Source: an uncultured Gemmatimonadota bacterium
GTDB taxonomy: Bacteria; Gemmatimonadota; Gemmatimonadetes; Gemmatimonadales; Gemmatimonadaceae
DNA length: 15,090 nucleotides
Direction: 5' to 3'
Assembly (NCBI GenBank): GCA_946479895.1
Contig: CAMLHT010000076.1
Span: 1-15,090, forward strand
Part shown: positions 1 through 6,710 of the stretch, in pieces
How the letters are laid out: every line of letters begins with the position of its first letter
Position numbering within the stretch: the first letter of the stretch is position 1
Program-made: the position numbers and the translations under genes
The notes under the pieces: model-generated
Databases searched by the model: none
Told to the model about the DNA's origin: nothing
The model's input: only the letters and a program-made list of their open reading frames with translations

Positions 1-1278
1 CGGCCGAACGTCGGCAAGTCGGAGCTCTTCAATCGCATCATCGGCGAGCCGACTGCCATCGTCTCCGACGAAGCCGGCACCACGCGCGACCGCAACTTCG
101 CGCGCGCCGAGTGGGCCGGCCGCAACTTCTGGCTCGTGGACACCGGCGGGCTCAATGACGATCCGTCGGCGCAGATGGACGTCGAGATCCGGAAGCAGGT
201 CGACGCGGCGATGGGCGAGGCGGACCTGCTGCTCTTCGTCGTGGACGCGAAGGCCGGCATCCACCCGGTCGATTATCACGTCGCCGAGCTCCTGCGCTCG
301 GCCGGCCGCCCCTGGCTGCTCGTGGCGAACAAGGTCGACGACCCGCGCGACACGGCCTACTACGAGTTCTACAACATGGGGCTCGGGGATCCGTTCCCGG
401 TCTCGGCCATCAACGGGAAGGGCTCGGGCGACCTGCTGGACGTGATCGTCGAGAAGCTGCCCGAGTCCCCGGCGGAAGACGATACCGCCATCCGCGTGGC
501 CGTCATCGGCAAGCCGAACGTCGGCAAGTCGTCGTTCGTGAACCGGCTGCTCGGCGAGACGCGCCTGGTCGTGTCCGACATCCCGGGGACGACCCGCGAT
601 TCGATCGACACGCCGATGAAGTACCATGGCCAGGACCTCATCTTCATCGACACCGCCGGCCTCCGCCGCCAGTCGAAGCTGGAGGACGGCATCGAGTTCT
701 ACTCGTCGCTGCGCACCCGGAGGGCCATCGAGCGCTCCGACATCTGCATCCTGATGCTCGACGCGACCGAGGGCGAGATCCAGAACCAGGATTTCAAGAT
801 CGCGGCGCTGGCCTGGGAGACGGGGCGCGGCCTGATCGTCGTGGTCAACAAGTGGGACATCGCGGCGAAGGACGACAAGGCGGCCGCGAAGTACGAGAAG
901 GCGGCGCGGGAGAAGGCGCCGTTCCTGAACTTCGTGCCGTTCCTCTTCACCTCCGCGCTCACGGGGCAACGCGTCACGAAGGTGCTCGACGTGATCCTCA
1001 AGGTGAACGAGGAGCGTCACAAGCGGATTCCCACCTCGGCGATCAACGAGCGGCTGGCCGAGCTGCTCGCCCGCCGGCAGCCGCCGCAGGCCGCGGGCCG
1101 GGACATCCGCCTCAACTACGCGACCCAGGTGGAGACGGCGCCCCCCTCGATCGCGGTGTTCGGCAACAACCCCGACCTCGTCGCGGAGCACTACATCCGG
1201 TTCCTGCACAATGGCTTTCGCGAGACGTACCCGTTCGAGGGCAATCCGCTGCGCATCCTGATGCGCCGCAAATCCTGA
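1..1278 (+). CDS. der: Ribosome-assembly GTPase Der (EngA), 5' end outside window
   Basis: Der is an essential GTPase with two G domains in tandem that acts in maturation of the 50S ribosomal subunit. The frame is open from base 1 and begins inside the first P-loop (RPNVGKS), so only about ten N-terminal residues are missing. The first G domain continues with a GTTRD switch, DTGG and NKVD. The second G domain starts near base 500 with GKPNVGKSS, then PGTTRDS, DTAG and NKWD. The last 110 or so residues form the KH-like RNA-binding domain, with the usual basic end (ILMRRKS). Both G domains keep all their motifs, so the protein should be active. In the first P-loop the residue after GKS is Glu rather than the usual Thr. 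plsY begins one base after the stop codon. The identification is very secure. Confidence 0.97.
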   Translation, partial: RPNVGKSELFNRIIGEPTAIVSDEAGTTRDRNFARAEWAGRNFWLVDTGGLNDDPSAQMDVEIRKQVDAAMGEADLLLFVVDAKAGIHPVDYHVAELLRSAGRPWLLVANKVDDPRDTAYYEFYNMGLGDPFPVSAINGKGSGDLLDVIVEKLPESPAEDDTAIRVAVIGKPNVGKSSFVNRLLGETRLVVSDIPGTTRDSIDTPMKYHGQDLIFIDTAGLRRQSKLEDGIEFYSSLRTRRAIERSDICILMLDATEGEIQNQDFKIAALAWETGRGLIVVVNKWDIAAKDDKAAAKYEKAAREKAPFLNFVPFLFTSALTGQRVTKVLDVILKVNEERHKRIPTSAINERLAELLARRQPPQAAGRDIRLNYATQVETAPPSIAVFGNNPDLVAEHYIRFLHNGFRETYPFEGNPLRILMRRKS

Positions 1279-1279
1279 C

Positions 1280-1966
1280 ATGACGCTGGTGCTCGCGTTG
1301 CTCGCCGCCTACGCAATCGGGTCGATCCCGGCGGCGTACCTCGCGGGCAAGTCGAGAGGGATCGACCTGCGCAAGCACGGCTCGGGGAACCTCGGGGCCA
1401 CGAACGTGTTCCGGGTGCTCGGGCCGCGCATCGGCGTGGCGGTGTTCCTGTTCGACATGCTCAAGGGCGCGCTCCCGGTCCTCTACTTCTGGCGCTGGGT
1501 CGATCCGTCCATCGCGTCGCCGGTGATCGTGCATATCCTGTGCGGCATCGCCGCCATCACCGGCCACGTGCGGCCGATGTGGCTCGGGTTCGGAAAGGGG
1601 GGGAAGGGCGTCGCGACCGCCGGCGGGGTGTTTCTCGCGCTCGCGCCGGTCGAGACGTCGCTGGCCCTGGCCGCCTTCGCCGTGACGCTGCTCGCCAGCG
1701 GCTACGTCTCGCTCGGATCGCTCGTGGCCGCGACGCTGCTGCCGGTGCTCCTGCTCATCCGCGATGGCGCCCGCTCTCCGCTGTTCATCGTCTGCGCGAT
1801 CGTCGCGGTGTTCGTCTTCTGGACGCACCGCGCGAACATCGACCGGCTGCGGCAGGGCACCGAGAACCGTTTCGGCAAGCGGGGCACGCGTCGGGCGCCC
1901 GGCGTCCTGGTGGCCATCGGTGTCGTCTCGGTCGTCGCCATCTACGTGGCGATGAGGCTCGGCTGA
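1280..1966 (+). CDS. plsY: Acyl-phosphate:glycerol-3-phosphate acyltransferase PlsY
   Basis: PlsY is an integral membrane enzyme that moves the acyl group from acyl-phosphate (made by PlsX) to glycerol-3-phosphate, giving lysophosphatidic acid, the first committed step of phospholipid synthesis. The 228-residue product shows the family's three conserved segments: GSGNLGATNV near residue 36, GFGKGGKGVAT near 105-115, and HRANIDRLRQGTENRF near 182. Several hydrophobic helices lie between them. It is somewhat longer than the usual 200 or so residues because of an extra C-terminal hydrophobic segment (VLVAIGVVSVVAIYVAM). The ATG lies one base after the der stop, without a clear Shine-Dalgarno, suggesting translational coupling. 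Its stop overlaps the gpsA start. The next gene makes its substrate, which supports the assignment. Confidence 0.96.
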   Translation: MTLVLALLAAYAIGSIPAAYLAGKSRGIDLRKHGSGNLGATNVFRVLGPRIGVAVFLFDMLKGALPVLYFWRWVDPSIASPVIVHILCGIAAITGHVRPMWLGFGKGGKGVATAGGVFLALAPVETSLALAAFAVTLLASGYVSLGSLVAATLLPVLLLIRDGARSPLFIVCAIVAVFVFWTHRANIDRLRQGTENRFGKRGTRRAPGVLVAIGVVSVVAIYVAMRLG

Positions 1967-2958
1967 TGCGCTGCGTCGTCATCGGCGGTGGCGCCTGGGG
2001 AACGGCACTCGCGCACGTGCTCGGCACCAACGGCCACGAGGTCGTGCTCTGGGCCCGCGAGCCGGAAGTCGTCGCCGCCGTGAACGAGCGTCACGAGAAT
2101 TCGATGTTCCTGGCCGGGGCCGCGCTCTCGCCGGCGGTCCGGGCGAGCGGGGACCTCGCGGCCGCCCGTGACGCCGAGATCGTGCTGTATGCGGCGCCAT
2201 CGGCGCACCTGCGCACCGTCGCGAAGGCGGCCGCGCCGCACCTGTCCGCGGCGGCGATCGTCGGCGTGGCCACGAAGGGGATCGAGGAAGGCACGCTGGC
2301 GCTGATGACTGACGTCGTGGCGGCCGAGCATCCTCGGCACGCGGTGGTGGCGGTCTCGGGGCCGAGCTTCGCGGCGGAGGTGGTCGCCGATCAACCGACC
2401 GCCATCGTCGCCGCGTCCACCGACCTCGATGCCGCGCACCGCATGCAGCACGCGCTGAGCAGCGCGACGCTTCGGGTGTACACGCAGAGCGACGTCGTGG
2501 GCGTGGAGCTCGGCGGCGCCCTCAAGAACGTCATGGCCGTGGCGACGGGCATCGTCGAAGGCGTGGGGCTCGGCTACAACTCCCGGGCCGCGCTCATCAC
2601 GCGCGGGCTCGCGGAGATGAGCAGGCTCGGCGTGGCGCTCGGGGCGTCGGCGTCGACGTTCGCCGGCCTTGCCGGCCTGGGCGACCTCGTGCTGACCTGC
2701 ACGGGATCGCTGAGCCGCAACCGCGCCATCGGCGAGGAGATCGGCCGCGGTGCCTCGCTGGCGGAAGCGCTGGCCGGCAAGCGGACGGTGGCCGAAGGCG
2801 TGGTCACCGCGCGCAGCGCGGGGCAGCTCGCCGCGAAGCACGACGTCGAGATGCCGATCGTGGAGATGGTCAACCGGATCCTGTTCGAGGGACATACCGC
2901 TCGTCGCGCCGTCGCCGACCTGATGGCGCGCGAGCTTCGACCGGAGCAAGACACGTGA
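1966..2958 (+). CDS. gpsA: NAD(P)-dependent glycerol-3-phosphate dehydrogenase
   Basis: GpsA is a cytoplasmic enzyme that reduces dihydroxyacetone phosphate to sn-glycerol-3-phosphate, the backbone used by PlsY just upstream. The 330-residue protein opens with the Rossmann nucleotide-binding loop GGGAWGTALA. It carries GPSFAAEV, the catalytic-lysine segment GVELGGALKNVMAVATG, and the C-terminal signature around GLAGLGDLVLTCTGSLSRNR. Length is normal for the family. The start is the ATG in TGATG, overlapping the plsY stop, with GAGG at 1954-1957 eight bases before it. A longer in-frame reading from 1540 would cover plsY in another frame and has no family homology, so it was not used. The last codons overlap the GTG start of the next gene (GTGA). 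Confidence 0.97.
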   Translation: MRCVVIGGGAWGTALAHVLGTNGHEVVLWAREPEVVAAVNERHENSMFLAGAALSPAVRASGDLAAARDAEIVLYAAPSAHLRTVAKAAAPHLSAAAIVGVATKGIEEGTLALMTDVVAAEHPRHAVVAVSGPSFAAEVVADQPTAIVAASTDLDAAHRMQHALSSATLRVYTQSDVVGVELGGALKNVMAVATGIVEGVGLGYNSRAALITRGLAEMSRLGVALGASASTFAGLAGLGDLVLTCTGSLSRNRAIGEEIGRGASLAEALAGKRTVAEGVVTARSAGQLAAKHDVEMPIVEMVNRILFEGHTARRAVADLMARELRPEQDT

Positions 2959-3320
2959 GTCCAGCCGATCCAGTCCAGGAGTACTTCTCCATCGGTGAAG
3001 TCTGCGAGCTCACCGGACTTCGCCCCCACGTGCTGCGGTACTGGGAGAGCCAGTTCCGGTTCCTGAGCCCGACCAAGAACCGCTCGGGGAACCGGGTCTA
3101 CCAGCGGCGCGAGGTGGACCTGATCATGCTGGTCAAGCACCTGCTGTACACCGAGAAGTACACCATCGAGGGAGCGCGGCAGAAGGTGGACGAGCACAAG
3201 AAATCCATGGACCTGAAGCAGGCCGCCCGGGGCGCGCTCAACATCGAGGCACTCGAGGCGCTGGAGGGCGAGCTGCGCGCCCTCATCGAGGCGCTGGACG
3301 AAGACGCCGCTTCCGAGTGA
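2955..3320 (+). CDS. Small MerR-family transcriptional regulator
   Basis: This encodes a 121-residue DNA-binding protein. Residues 10-80 form a MerR winged helix: YFSIGEVCELTGLRPHVLRY is the helix-turn-helix, followed by WESQF and the wing NRSGNRVYQRREVDLIMLV. The remaining 40 residues are acidic and helical, with no effector-binding domain and no cysteine cluster, so it is not a metal sensor of the MerR/CueR kind. It resembles the short MerR proteins found near pheT/ihfA or surE in other bacteria, whose ligand is unknown. The GTG start overlaps the gpsA stop and has GGAG at 2943-2946 eight bases before it. Its place inside a housekeeping operon makes autoregulation of the operon possible, but no operator is visible in the window. 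Family assignment is secure, target unknown. Confidence 0.9.
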   Translation: MSPADPVQEYFSIGEVCELTGLRPHVLRYWESQFRFLSPTKNRSGNRVYQRREVDLIMLVKHLLYTEKYTIEGARQKVDEHKKSMDLKQAARGALNIEALEALEGELRALIEALDEDAASE

Positions 3321-3322
3321 CG

Positions 3323-4084
3323 ATGCGTTTCCTGGCCACGAACGACGACGGCATCCTTGCTCACGGGCTCGAGTGCCTGGTGGCGGCCGCCGAGCCGCTC
3401 GGCGAGGTGACCGTCGTCGCGCCGGATCGGGAGCAGAGCGCGACCAGCCACTCGCTCACGCTGCACCATCCGCTGCGGCCCCTGAGGCGCGGCGACCGCC
3501 GCTGGCAGGTGGACGGAACGCCGACCGATTGCGTGATGCTCGCGATCGAGGCGCTGATGCCGGAGAAGCCCGACTGGGTCCTGAGCGGCATCAACCACGG
3601 CCAGAACATGGGCGAGGACGTGCTGTACAGCGGCACGGTGGCCGCGGCGATGGAAGGCCTGAGCCTCGGCGTCCCGGCGATCGCCATCTCGTTCGCCGGC
3701 GGAGACCTGCGCGCCGACGTCACCCGACTCCGCGACCAGGTCGCCACGCTGACGAAGGTGCTGTCGCACATCGTGACGCTGCCGACCTTTCCGGCGAACA
3801 CGCTGCTCAACATCAACCTCCCGCCGGTGCCCATCGAGCGTCTTCAGGGCATCCGCCTGACCCGCCTCGGCCGGCGCATCTACTCGCAATCGGTGACGCC
3901 GCTCAAGGATCCGTGGGGGCGGGAGATCTACTGGATCGGCGGAGGCGCGATCTCCTGGACCGGCGAGCCTGACTCCGATTTTCGGGCGATCGACGAAGGC
4001 TACGTTTCCATCACGCCGTTGCATCTCGACCTGACCCATCACAGCCTGCTGCAGGAAGCCAAGACGTGGTGGAAAGAGCTGTAG
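3323..4084 (+). CDS. surE: 5'/3'-nucleotidase SurE (stationary-phase survival)
   Basis: SurE is a metal-dependent nucleoside monophosphate phosphatase associated with stationary-phase survival. The product begins MRFLATNDDGILAHG, matching the family start, whose Asp-Asp pair binds the metal. APDREQSATSHSLTL supplies the conserved Ser loop, and DWVLSGINHGQNMGEDVLYS the conserved Asn region. GTVAAAMEG and the late YVSITPL segment also match. Length (253 residues) is typical. ATG 3323 is preferred because it gives the standard N-terminus; GTG 3317, two codons upstream and overlapping the merR stop, is an equally possible coupled start. The 3' end overlaps pcm by 19 bases. surE-pcm adjacency is a widespread arrangement and supports both calls. 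Confidence 0.96.
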   Translation: MRFLATNDDGILAHGLECLVAAAEPLGEVTVVAPDREQSATSHSLTLHHPLRPLRRGDRRWQVDGTPTDCVMLAIEALMPEKPDWVLSGINHGQNMGEDVLYSGTVAAAMEGLSLGVPAIAISFAGGDLRADVTRLRDQVATLTKVLSHIVTLPTFPANTLLNINLPPVPIERLQGIRLTRLGRRIYSQSVTPLKDPWGREIYWIGGGAISWTGEPDSDFRAIDEGYVSITPLHLDLTHHSLLQEAKTWWKEL

Positions 4085-4737
4085 AGCCCGAGTTCCGCGG
4101 CGCGCGCCTGCGCCTCGTCGAAGAGCTGCGATCGAAGGGCATCCGTGACCTCGCCGTCCTGCGCGCCTTCGAGAAGGTGCCGAGGCATCAGTTCGTGTCC
4201 ACCGGCATTCGCCACCGGGCCTACGAGGACACGCCGCTGCCGATCGGGAATGGCCAGACGATCTCGCAGCCGTACATCCACGCGCATTACCTGGAGCTGC
4301 TCGGCCTGAAGGGGACCGAGAAGGTCCTCGAGATCGGCACCGGAACGGGCTACCAGACCGCGCTCCTCGCACAGCTCGTCCCGCAGGTGTTCTCGATCGA
4401 GCGCATCGCGGCGCTGAGCACGCAGGCGCGGGCGAACCTCGAGAAGCTGGGCGTGAACAACGTCTCGCTGCTCGTCGGCGACGGCACGCTCGGCTGGACG
4501 GCCTACGCGCCGTTCGACGCGATTCTCGTGAGCGCCGGGTCGCCATCGGTTCCGCAGCCGCTGCTCGACGAGCTGGCGGATGGCGGGCGCCTCCTCATCC
4601 CGGAAGGCGACCTCGAGACGCAGCACCTCATGATGTACACCCGGCGCGGCGAGCGCGTCGAAAAGCGCGAAGTCGCCCCGGTGCGGTTCGTCCCGCTCAT
4701 CGGCAGTCACGGGTGGGAGAACGGGAAGTCGGATTGA
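4066..4737 (+). CDS. pcm: Protein-L-isoaspartate O-methyltransferase
   Basis: Pcm uses S-adenosylmethionine to methylate isoaspartyl residues in aged proteins, starting their repair. The sequence shows VPRHQFV, YEDTPLPIGNGQTISQPY (the substrate-binding signature), the SAM-binding glycine motif VLEIGTGTGYQTALLAQL, an acidic loop at FSIERI, GDGTLGW, and FDAILVSAG followed by LADGGRLLIPEG. At 223 residues it is slightly longer than the roughly 210 of E. coli Pcm. GTG 4066 was chosen because AGGAAG stands about seven bases before it; GTG 4069 is the next codon and cannot be excluded. The start lies within the end of surE, so the two are probably translationally coupled. Confidence 0.96.
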   Translation: MVERAVEPEFRGARLRLVEELRSKGIRDLAVLRAFEKVPRHQFVSTGIRHRAYEDTPLPIGNGQTISQPYIHAHYLELLGLKGTEKVLEIGTGTGYQTALLAQLVPQVFSIERIAALSTQARANLEKLGVNNVSLLVGDGTLGWTAYAPFDAILVSAGSPSVPQPLLDELADGGRLLIPEGDLETQHLMMYTRRGERVEKREVAPVRFVPLIGSHGWENGKSD

Positions 4738-5012
4738 CGCGCCGGCACGTGGTGGTGCGCGGCCGCGTCCAGGGCGTCGGCTTTCGCTGGTTCGTGCGGG
4801 AGCACGCGCGGTCGCTGGGGTTGTCCGGGTGGGTGCGCAACCGGATCGACGGCATGGTGGAGCTCGATGTCGCCGGCCCCGACGAGAAGGTCGCCGAGCT
4901 GATGACCCAGGTCGCCGAGGGTCCGGATGGCGCGGTGGTCGCCGCGATCGAGGACGTTCCGATCGCCGATCCTGGCGTCCAGCTTCCCAGCCCATTCACG
5001 ATCGAGAGGTAG
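4734..5012 (+). CDS. acyP: Acylphosphatase
   Basis: Acylphosphatase hydrolyses carboxyl-phosphate bonds in small acyl phosphates. The 92-residue product contains the signature VRGRVQGVGFRWFVREHA, whose Arg in GFR binds phosphate, and GWVRNRIDG, whose Asn is the second catalytic residue. It ends with the usual strand PSPFTIER. TTG 4734 was chosen: it overlaps the pcm stop as TTGA, has GGGAAG five bases upstream, and gives the normal family length. GTG 4713 would add seven residues from within pcm. In principle the enzyme could degrade the acyl-phosphate used by PlsY encoded in the same operon, but that is speculation. Confidence 0.93.
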   Translation: MTRRHVVVRGRVQGVGFRWFVREHARSLGLSGWVRNRIDGMVELDVAGPDEKVAELMTQVAEGPDGAVVAAIEDVPIADPGVQLPSPFTIER

Positions 5013-5016
5013 CGAC

Positions 5017-5544
5017 ATGGAGCAGCTCGAGGCGGACGTCCGGAAGGCGGTCCGCGACGTACCCGACTTTCCGAAACCCGGGATCGTCTTCAAGGACATC
5101 ACGCCGCTGCTCGCCGACGCGGATCTGTTCAAGCGGACGACGCGAGCGATGGCCGAGCCGTTCATGGAGGCGGGCATCACGCACGTCGTCGCCATCGAGA
5201 GCAGGGGCTTCCTTCTCGGGGCCCCGGTGGCGCAGATCCTCGGGGCCGGGCTGATTCCCGTCCGGAAACCGGGCAAGCTGCCGGCAACCACGGCGTCGGT
5301 GGAGTACGCGCTCGAGTATGGGACCGACCGGCTGGAGATCCATGCCGATGCCTGCGACCACGGGGCGCGCGTGCTGATCGTCGACGACGTGCTGGCGACC
5401 GGCGGGACGGCGCAGGCGACCGCGGAGCTGGTGCGGGGCCGCGGAGCGGTGGTCGCCGGGTTTTCGTTCCTGATGACGCTGTCGTTTCTGGGCGGGGCGC
5501 GGCGGCTCGACGGCAGCCCGATTCACCAGGTGATCCGGTACTGA
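5017..5544 (+). CDS. apt: Adenine phosphoribosyltransferase
   Basis: Apt converts adenine and PRPP to AMP in the cytoplasmic purine-salvage pathway. The 175-residue product has the family N-terminus (DVPDFPKPGIVFKDITPLL), the segment ESRGFLLGAPVA, the flexible loop RKPGKLPA, and the PRPP-binding motif VLIVDDVLATGGTA. All active-site elements are present and the length is standard. The ATG at 5017 has GAGAGG at 5004-5009 seven bases before it and lies four bases after the acyP stop, so it is co-transcribed. It seems to be the last gene of the der operon, since a 114-base gap follows. Confidence 0.97.
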   Translation: MEQLEADVRKAVRDVPDFPKPGIVFKDITPLLADADLFKRTTRAMAEPFMEAGITHVVAIESRGFLLGAPVAQILGAGLIPVRKPGKLPATTASVEYALEYGTDRLEIHADACDHGARVLIVDDVLATGGTAQATAELVRGRGAVVAGFSFLMTLSFLGGARRLDGSPIHQVIRY

Positions 5545-5571
5545 TCCGGACGAGCCCGCGACACCGGGCAC

Positions 5572-5580
5572 TGGTATAAC
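5572..5580 (+). promoter_or_regulatory. Possible extended -10 promoter for the tRNA
   Basis: TGGTATAAC fits the extended -10 form TGnTATAAT with one mismatch and stands out in GC-rich surroundings. It would start transcription near 5587, about 70 bases before the tRNA. No recognisable -35 box lies at the normal distance, which extended -10 promoters can tolerate. The rest of the gap 5545-5658 shows only short, weak inverted repeats. The assignment is tentative. Confidence 0.35.
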
Positions 5581-5658
5581 ACGTTCAACGAAGTAGGTTT
5601 ACGGGTTGCGGTACAGCGGCCGGACGAAGTTCCTCCGGACCTGCCTGAGCTGGTTCAC

Positions 5659-5732
5659 GCCCCTGTAGCTCAGATGGATAGAGCAGCGGTTTCCTAAACC
5701 GTTGGCCGCGTGTTCGAATCACGCCAGGGGTA
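5659..5732 (+). tRNA. tRNA-Arg (anticodon CCT)
   Basis: A 74-base cloverleaf can be folded. The acceptor stem pairs GCCCCTG with CAGGGGT, with a G-U wobble at the first pair. The D arm is GCTC/GAGC. The anticodon stem is GCGGT/ACCGT with loop TTCCTAA, giving anticodon CCT (reads AGG, arginine). The variable loop has five bases and the T arm is GCGTG/CACGC with loop TTCGAAT. The discriminator base is A, as expected for arginine tRNAs. The 3' CCA is not encoded (CTGG follows), so it must be added by nucleotidyltransferase. Confidence 0.95.
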
Positions 5733-5781
5733 CTGGATGACGACCTTCGCGGACAAGCCCCTCAATACCTGAAATCAGACG

Positions 5782-6444
5782 ATGACAAATCCGGAGTTGA
5801 CCAACCTCGAGTCCGACGACCGGCTCGACCTCATGGAGTGGTTCCAGGCGAACACGCGCTGGATCTCCATTGGCGCGGCCGTCGTGGTCGTGGCCGGCGC
5901 GGGGTGGTGGATCTACAGCCAGTCGAAGCTCCGGAAGGAGCAGAATGCCGCCCAGGCGCTGTTCATGGCCAAGCAGTCCATGCAGGCCGGTAACCTGGTC
6001 CTGGCCCAGTCGGACCTGAGCAAGCTCGTCAGCCGGTACAAGGGAACGTCTTCGGGGTCCGAGGGGGCCATGATCCTGGCCCAGATCGACTACGACCAGG
6101 CCAAGTATCAGGAAGGCATCACAGTGCTGGAATCGGCCGCGGAGTCCGCTCCGGACCCGATGGAAGTCCAGATGCGGAGCCTGATCGGGGACGGGTACCT
6201 CTCGATGAAGAACGCGGCGTCCGCGGCCAAGGAATTCGAGAAGGCTGCCGAGTTGGCGGGCCGGGACATCGAGCGTGCGAACCAGCGGGCACGGGCAGCG
6301 CGGGCGTACATGACGGCCGGCGACACCGCAAAGGCGCGTCAGATCTGGGCCGACCTGGCGGCCGACGAGTCCATCCCGTCGGTGGCCGCCGAAGCCAAGG
6401 TTCGCCTCGGGGAGATGACGGCTCGGCCCGCAAAGGCGAGCTAA
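5782..6444 (+). CDS. Membrane-anchored TPR protein, YfgM-like
   Basis: This is a 220-residue protein with a short cytoplasmic start (LDLMEWFQANTRW), one membrane segment near residues 28-46 (ISIGAAVVVVAGAGWWIY) and an outward-facing helical domain. That domain shows TPR-like repeats (AQALFMAKQSMQAGNLVLAQ, GAMILAQIDYDQAKYQEGI, GDGYLSMKNAASAAKEFEKA, RAARAYMTAGDTAKARQIW). This layout is that of the YfgM/TPR_21 family, which in E. coli associates with the SecYEG translocon and periplasmic chaperones. In E. coli yfgM lies next to bamB and der, and der also lies upstream here. No strong Shine-Dalgarno precedes the ATG. It starts 49 bases after the tRNA and may share its transcript. Family placement is likely, exact role uncertain. 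Confidence 0.82.
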   Translation: MTNPELTNLESDDRLDLMEWFQANTRWISIGAAVVVVAGAGWWIYSQSKLRKEQNAAQALFMAKQSMQAGNLVLAQSDLSKLVSRYKGTSSGSEGAMILAQIDYDQAKYQEGITVLESAAESAPDPMEVQMRSLIGDGYLSMKNAASAAKEFEKAAELAGRDIERANQRARAARAYMTAGDTAKARQIWADLAADESIPSVAAEAKVRLGEMTARPAKAS

Positions 6445-6480
6445 AGTAGTTTCTCAAGTCCAGATCCAGGCGCAGGAAGA

Positions 6481-6514
6481 CGCCGGCTCGTCCATCAGGG
6501 ACGGGCCGGCGTTT
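6481..6514 (+). terminator. Rho-independent-type terminator after the TPR gene
   Basis: A 13-base-pair hairpin (6481-6493 with 6499-6511, one G-U pair, loop ATCAG) is followed by TTTCACATT. It lies 36 bases after the TPR gene stop in the gap between convergent genes. The T run is short but the stem is long and GC-rich. It ends the left transcript; on the other strand no T run follows, so it is probably not a terminator for dapF. Confidence 0.8.
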
Positions 6515-6710
6515 CACATTCCGGGCTGGACAGTGTGGCGTGATAGCGTCAGGATGCTGATACGCCTAACCGATCCATGCGCAAGTTAACCTGAGTGTAT
6601 TCGTATAAGAGACATTATGTAAACTACAACTGAGGATAACTGTGGGAAACTGGTCGTGCTGTGGATTCCCGGCGCTGATCGATGCCGCCGGCTCGGTCCC
6701 GGGCCTCGTC
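6515..6710. other. Gene-free gap between convergent operons, around dif
   Basis: Beyond the terminator and the dif candidate, this stretch has no reading frame with coding character and no tRNA. Stop codons and low GC mark 6560-6650. A short inverted repeat (CCGGCG ... CGCCGG, 6669-6691) is too weak to call a terminator for dapF. No promoter is expected because both flanking transcripts run towards the gap. Confidence 0.6.
6598..6625 (+). other. dif: Candidate dif site (XerC/XerD chromosome-dimer resolution)
   Basis: The 28 bases split into an 11-base left arm TATTCGTATAA, a 6-base centre GAGACA and an 11-base right arm TTATGTAAACT. The right arm equals the XerD-binding arm of Bacillus subtilis dif and differs from that of E. 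coli (TTATGTTAAAT) at two positions. The left arm matches the XerC arms of both at 7 of 11 positions, including the inner AA. The inner ends form the expected ATAA...TTAT inverted repeat. The site sits in an AT-rich island (6581-6640, 21 G/C of 60) in a gene-free gap, exactly where the gene direction switches from + to -. This context is what is expected of a chromosomal terminus. Plasmid-type dif modules look similar, but the flanking housekeeping genes argue for chromosome. Confidence 0.85.

Noticed and set aside
3098..4546. A 482-residue - strand reading frame across surE and pcm
   Set aside because: Low-complexity Arg-rich translation and overlap with two strongly conserved + strand genes make it an antisense shadow.
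5555..5570. GCCCG/CGGGC hairpin after apt as a terminator
   Set aside because: The stem has only five pairs and no T run follows, so it is too weak to call.
6586..6609. Promoter-like TTAACC and TATAAG near the dif candidate
   Set aside because: The spacing is only 12 bases, there is no gene downstream on that strand, and the AT-rich bases are better explained by the dif arms.
6627..6650. TGTGGGAAA near the dif candidate as a DnaA box
   Set aside because: It differs from the TTATCCACA consensus (read as TGTGGATAA) at two positions, is single, and no origin features are nearby.
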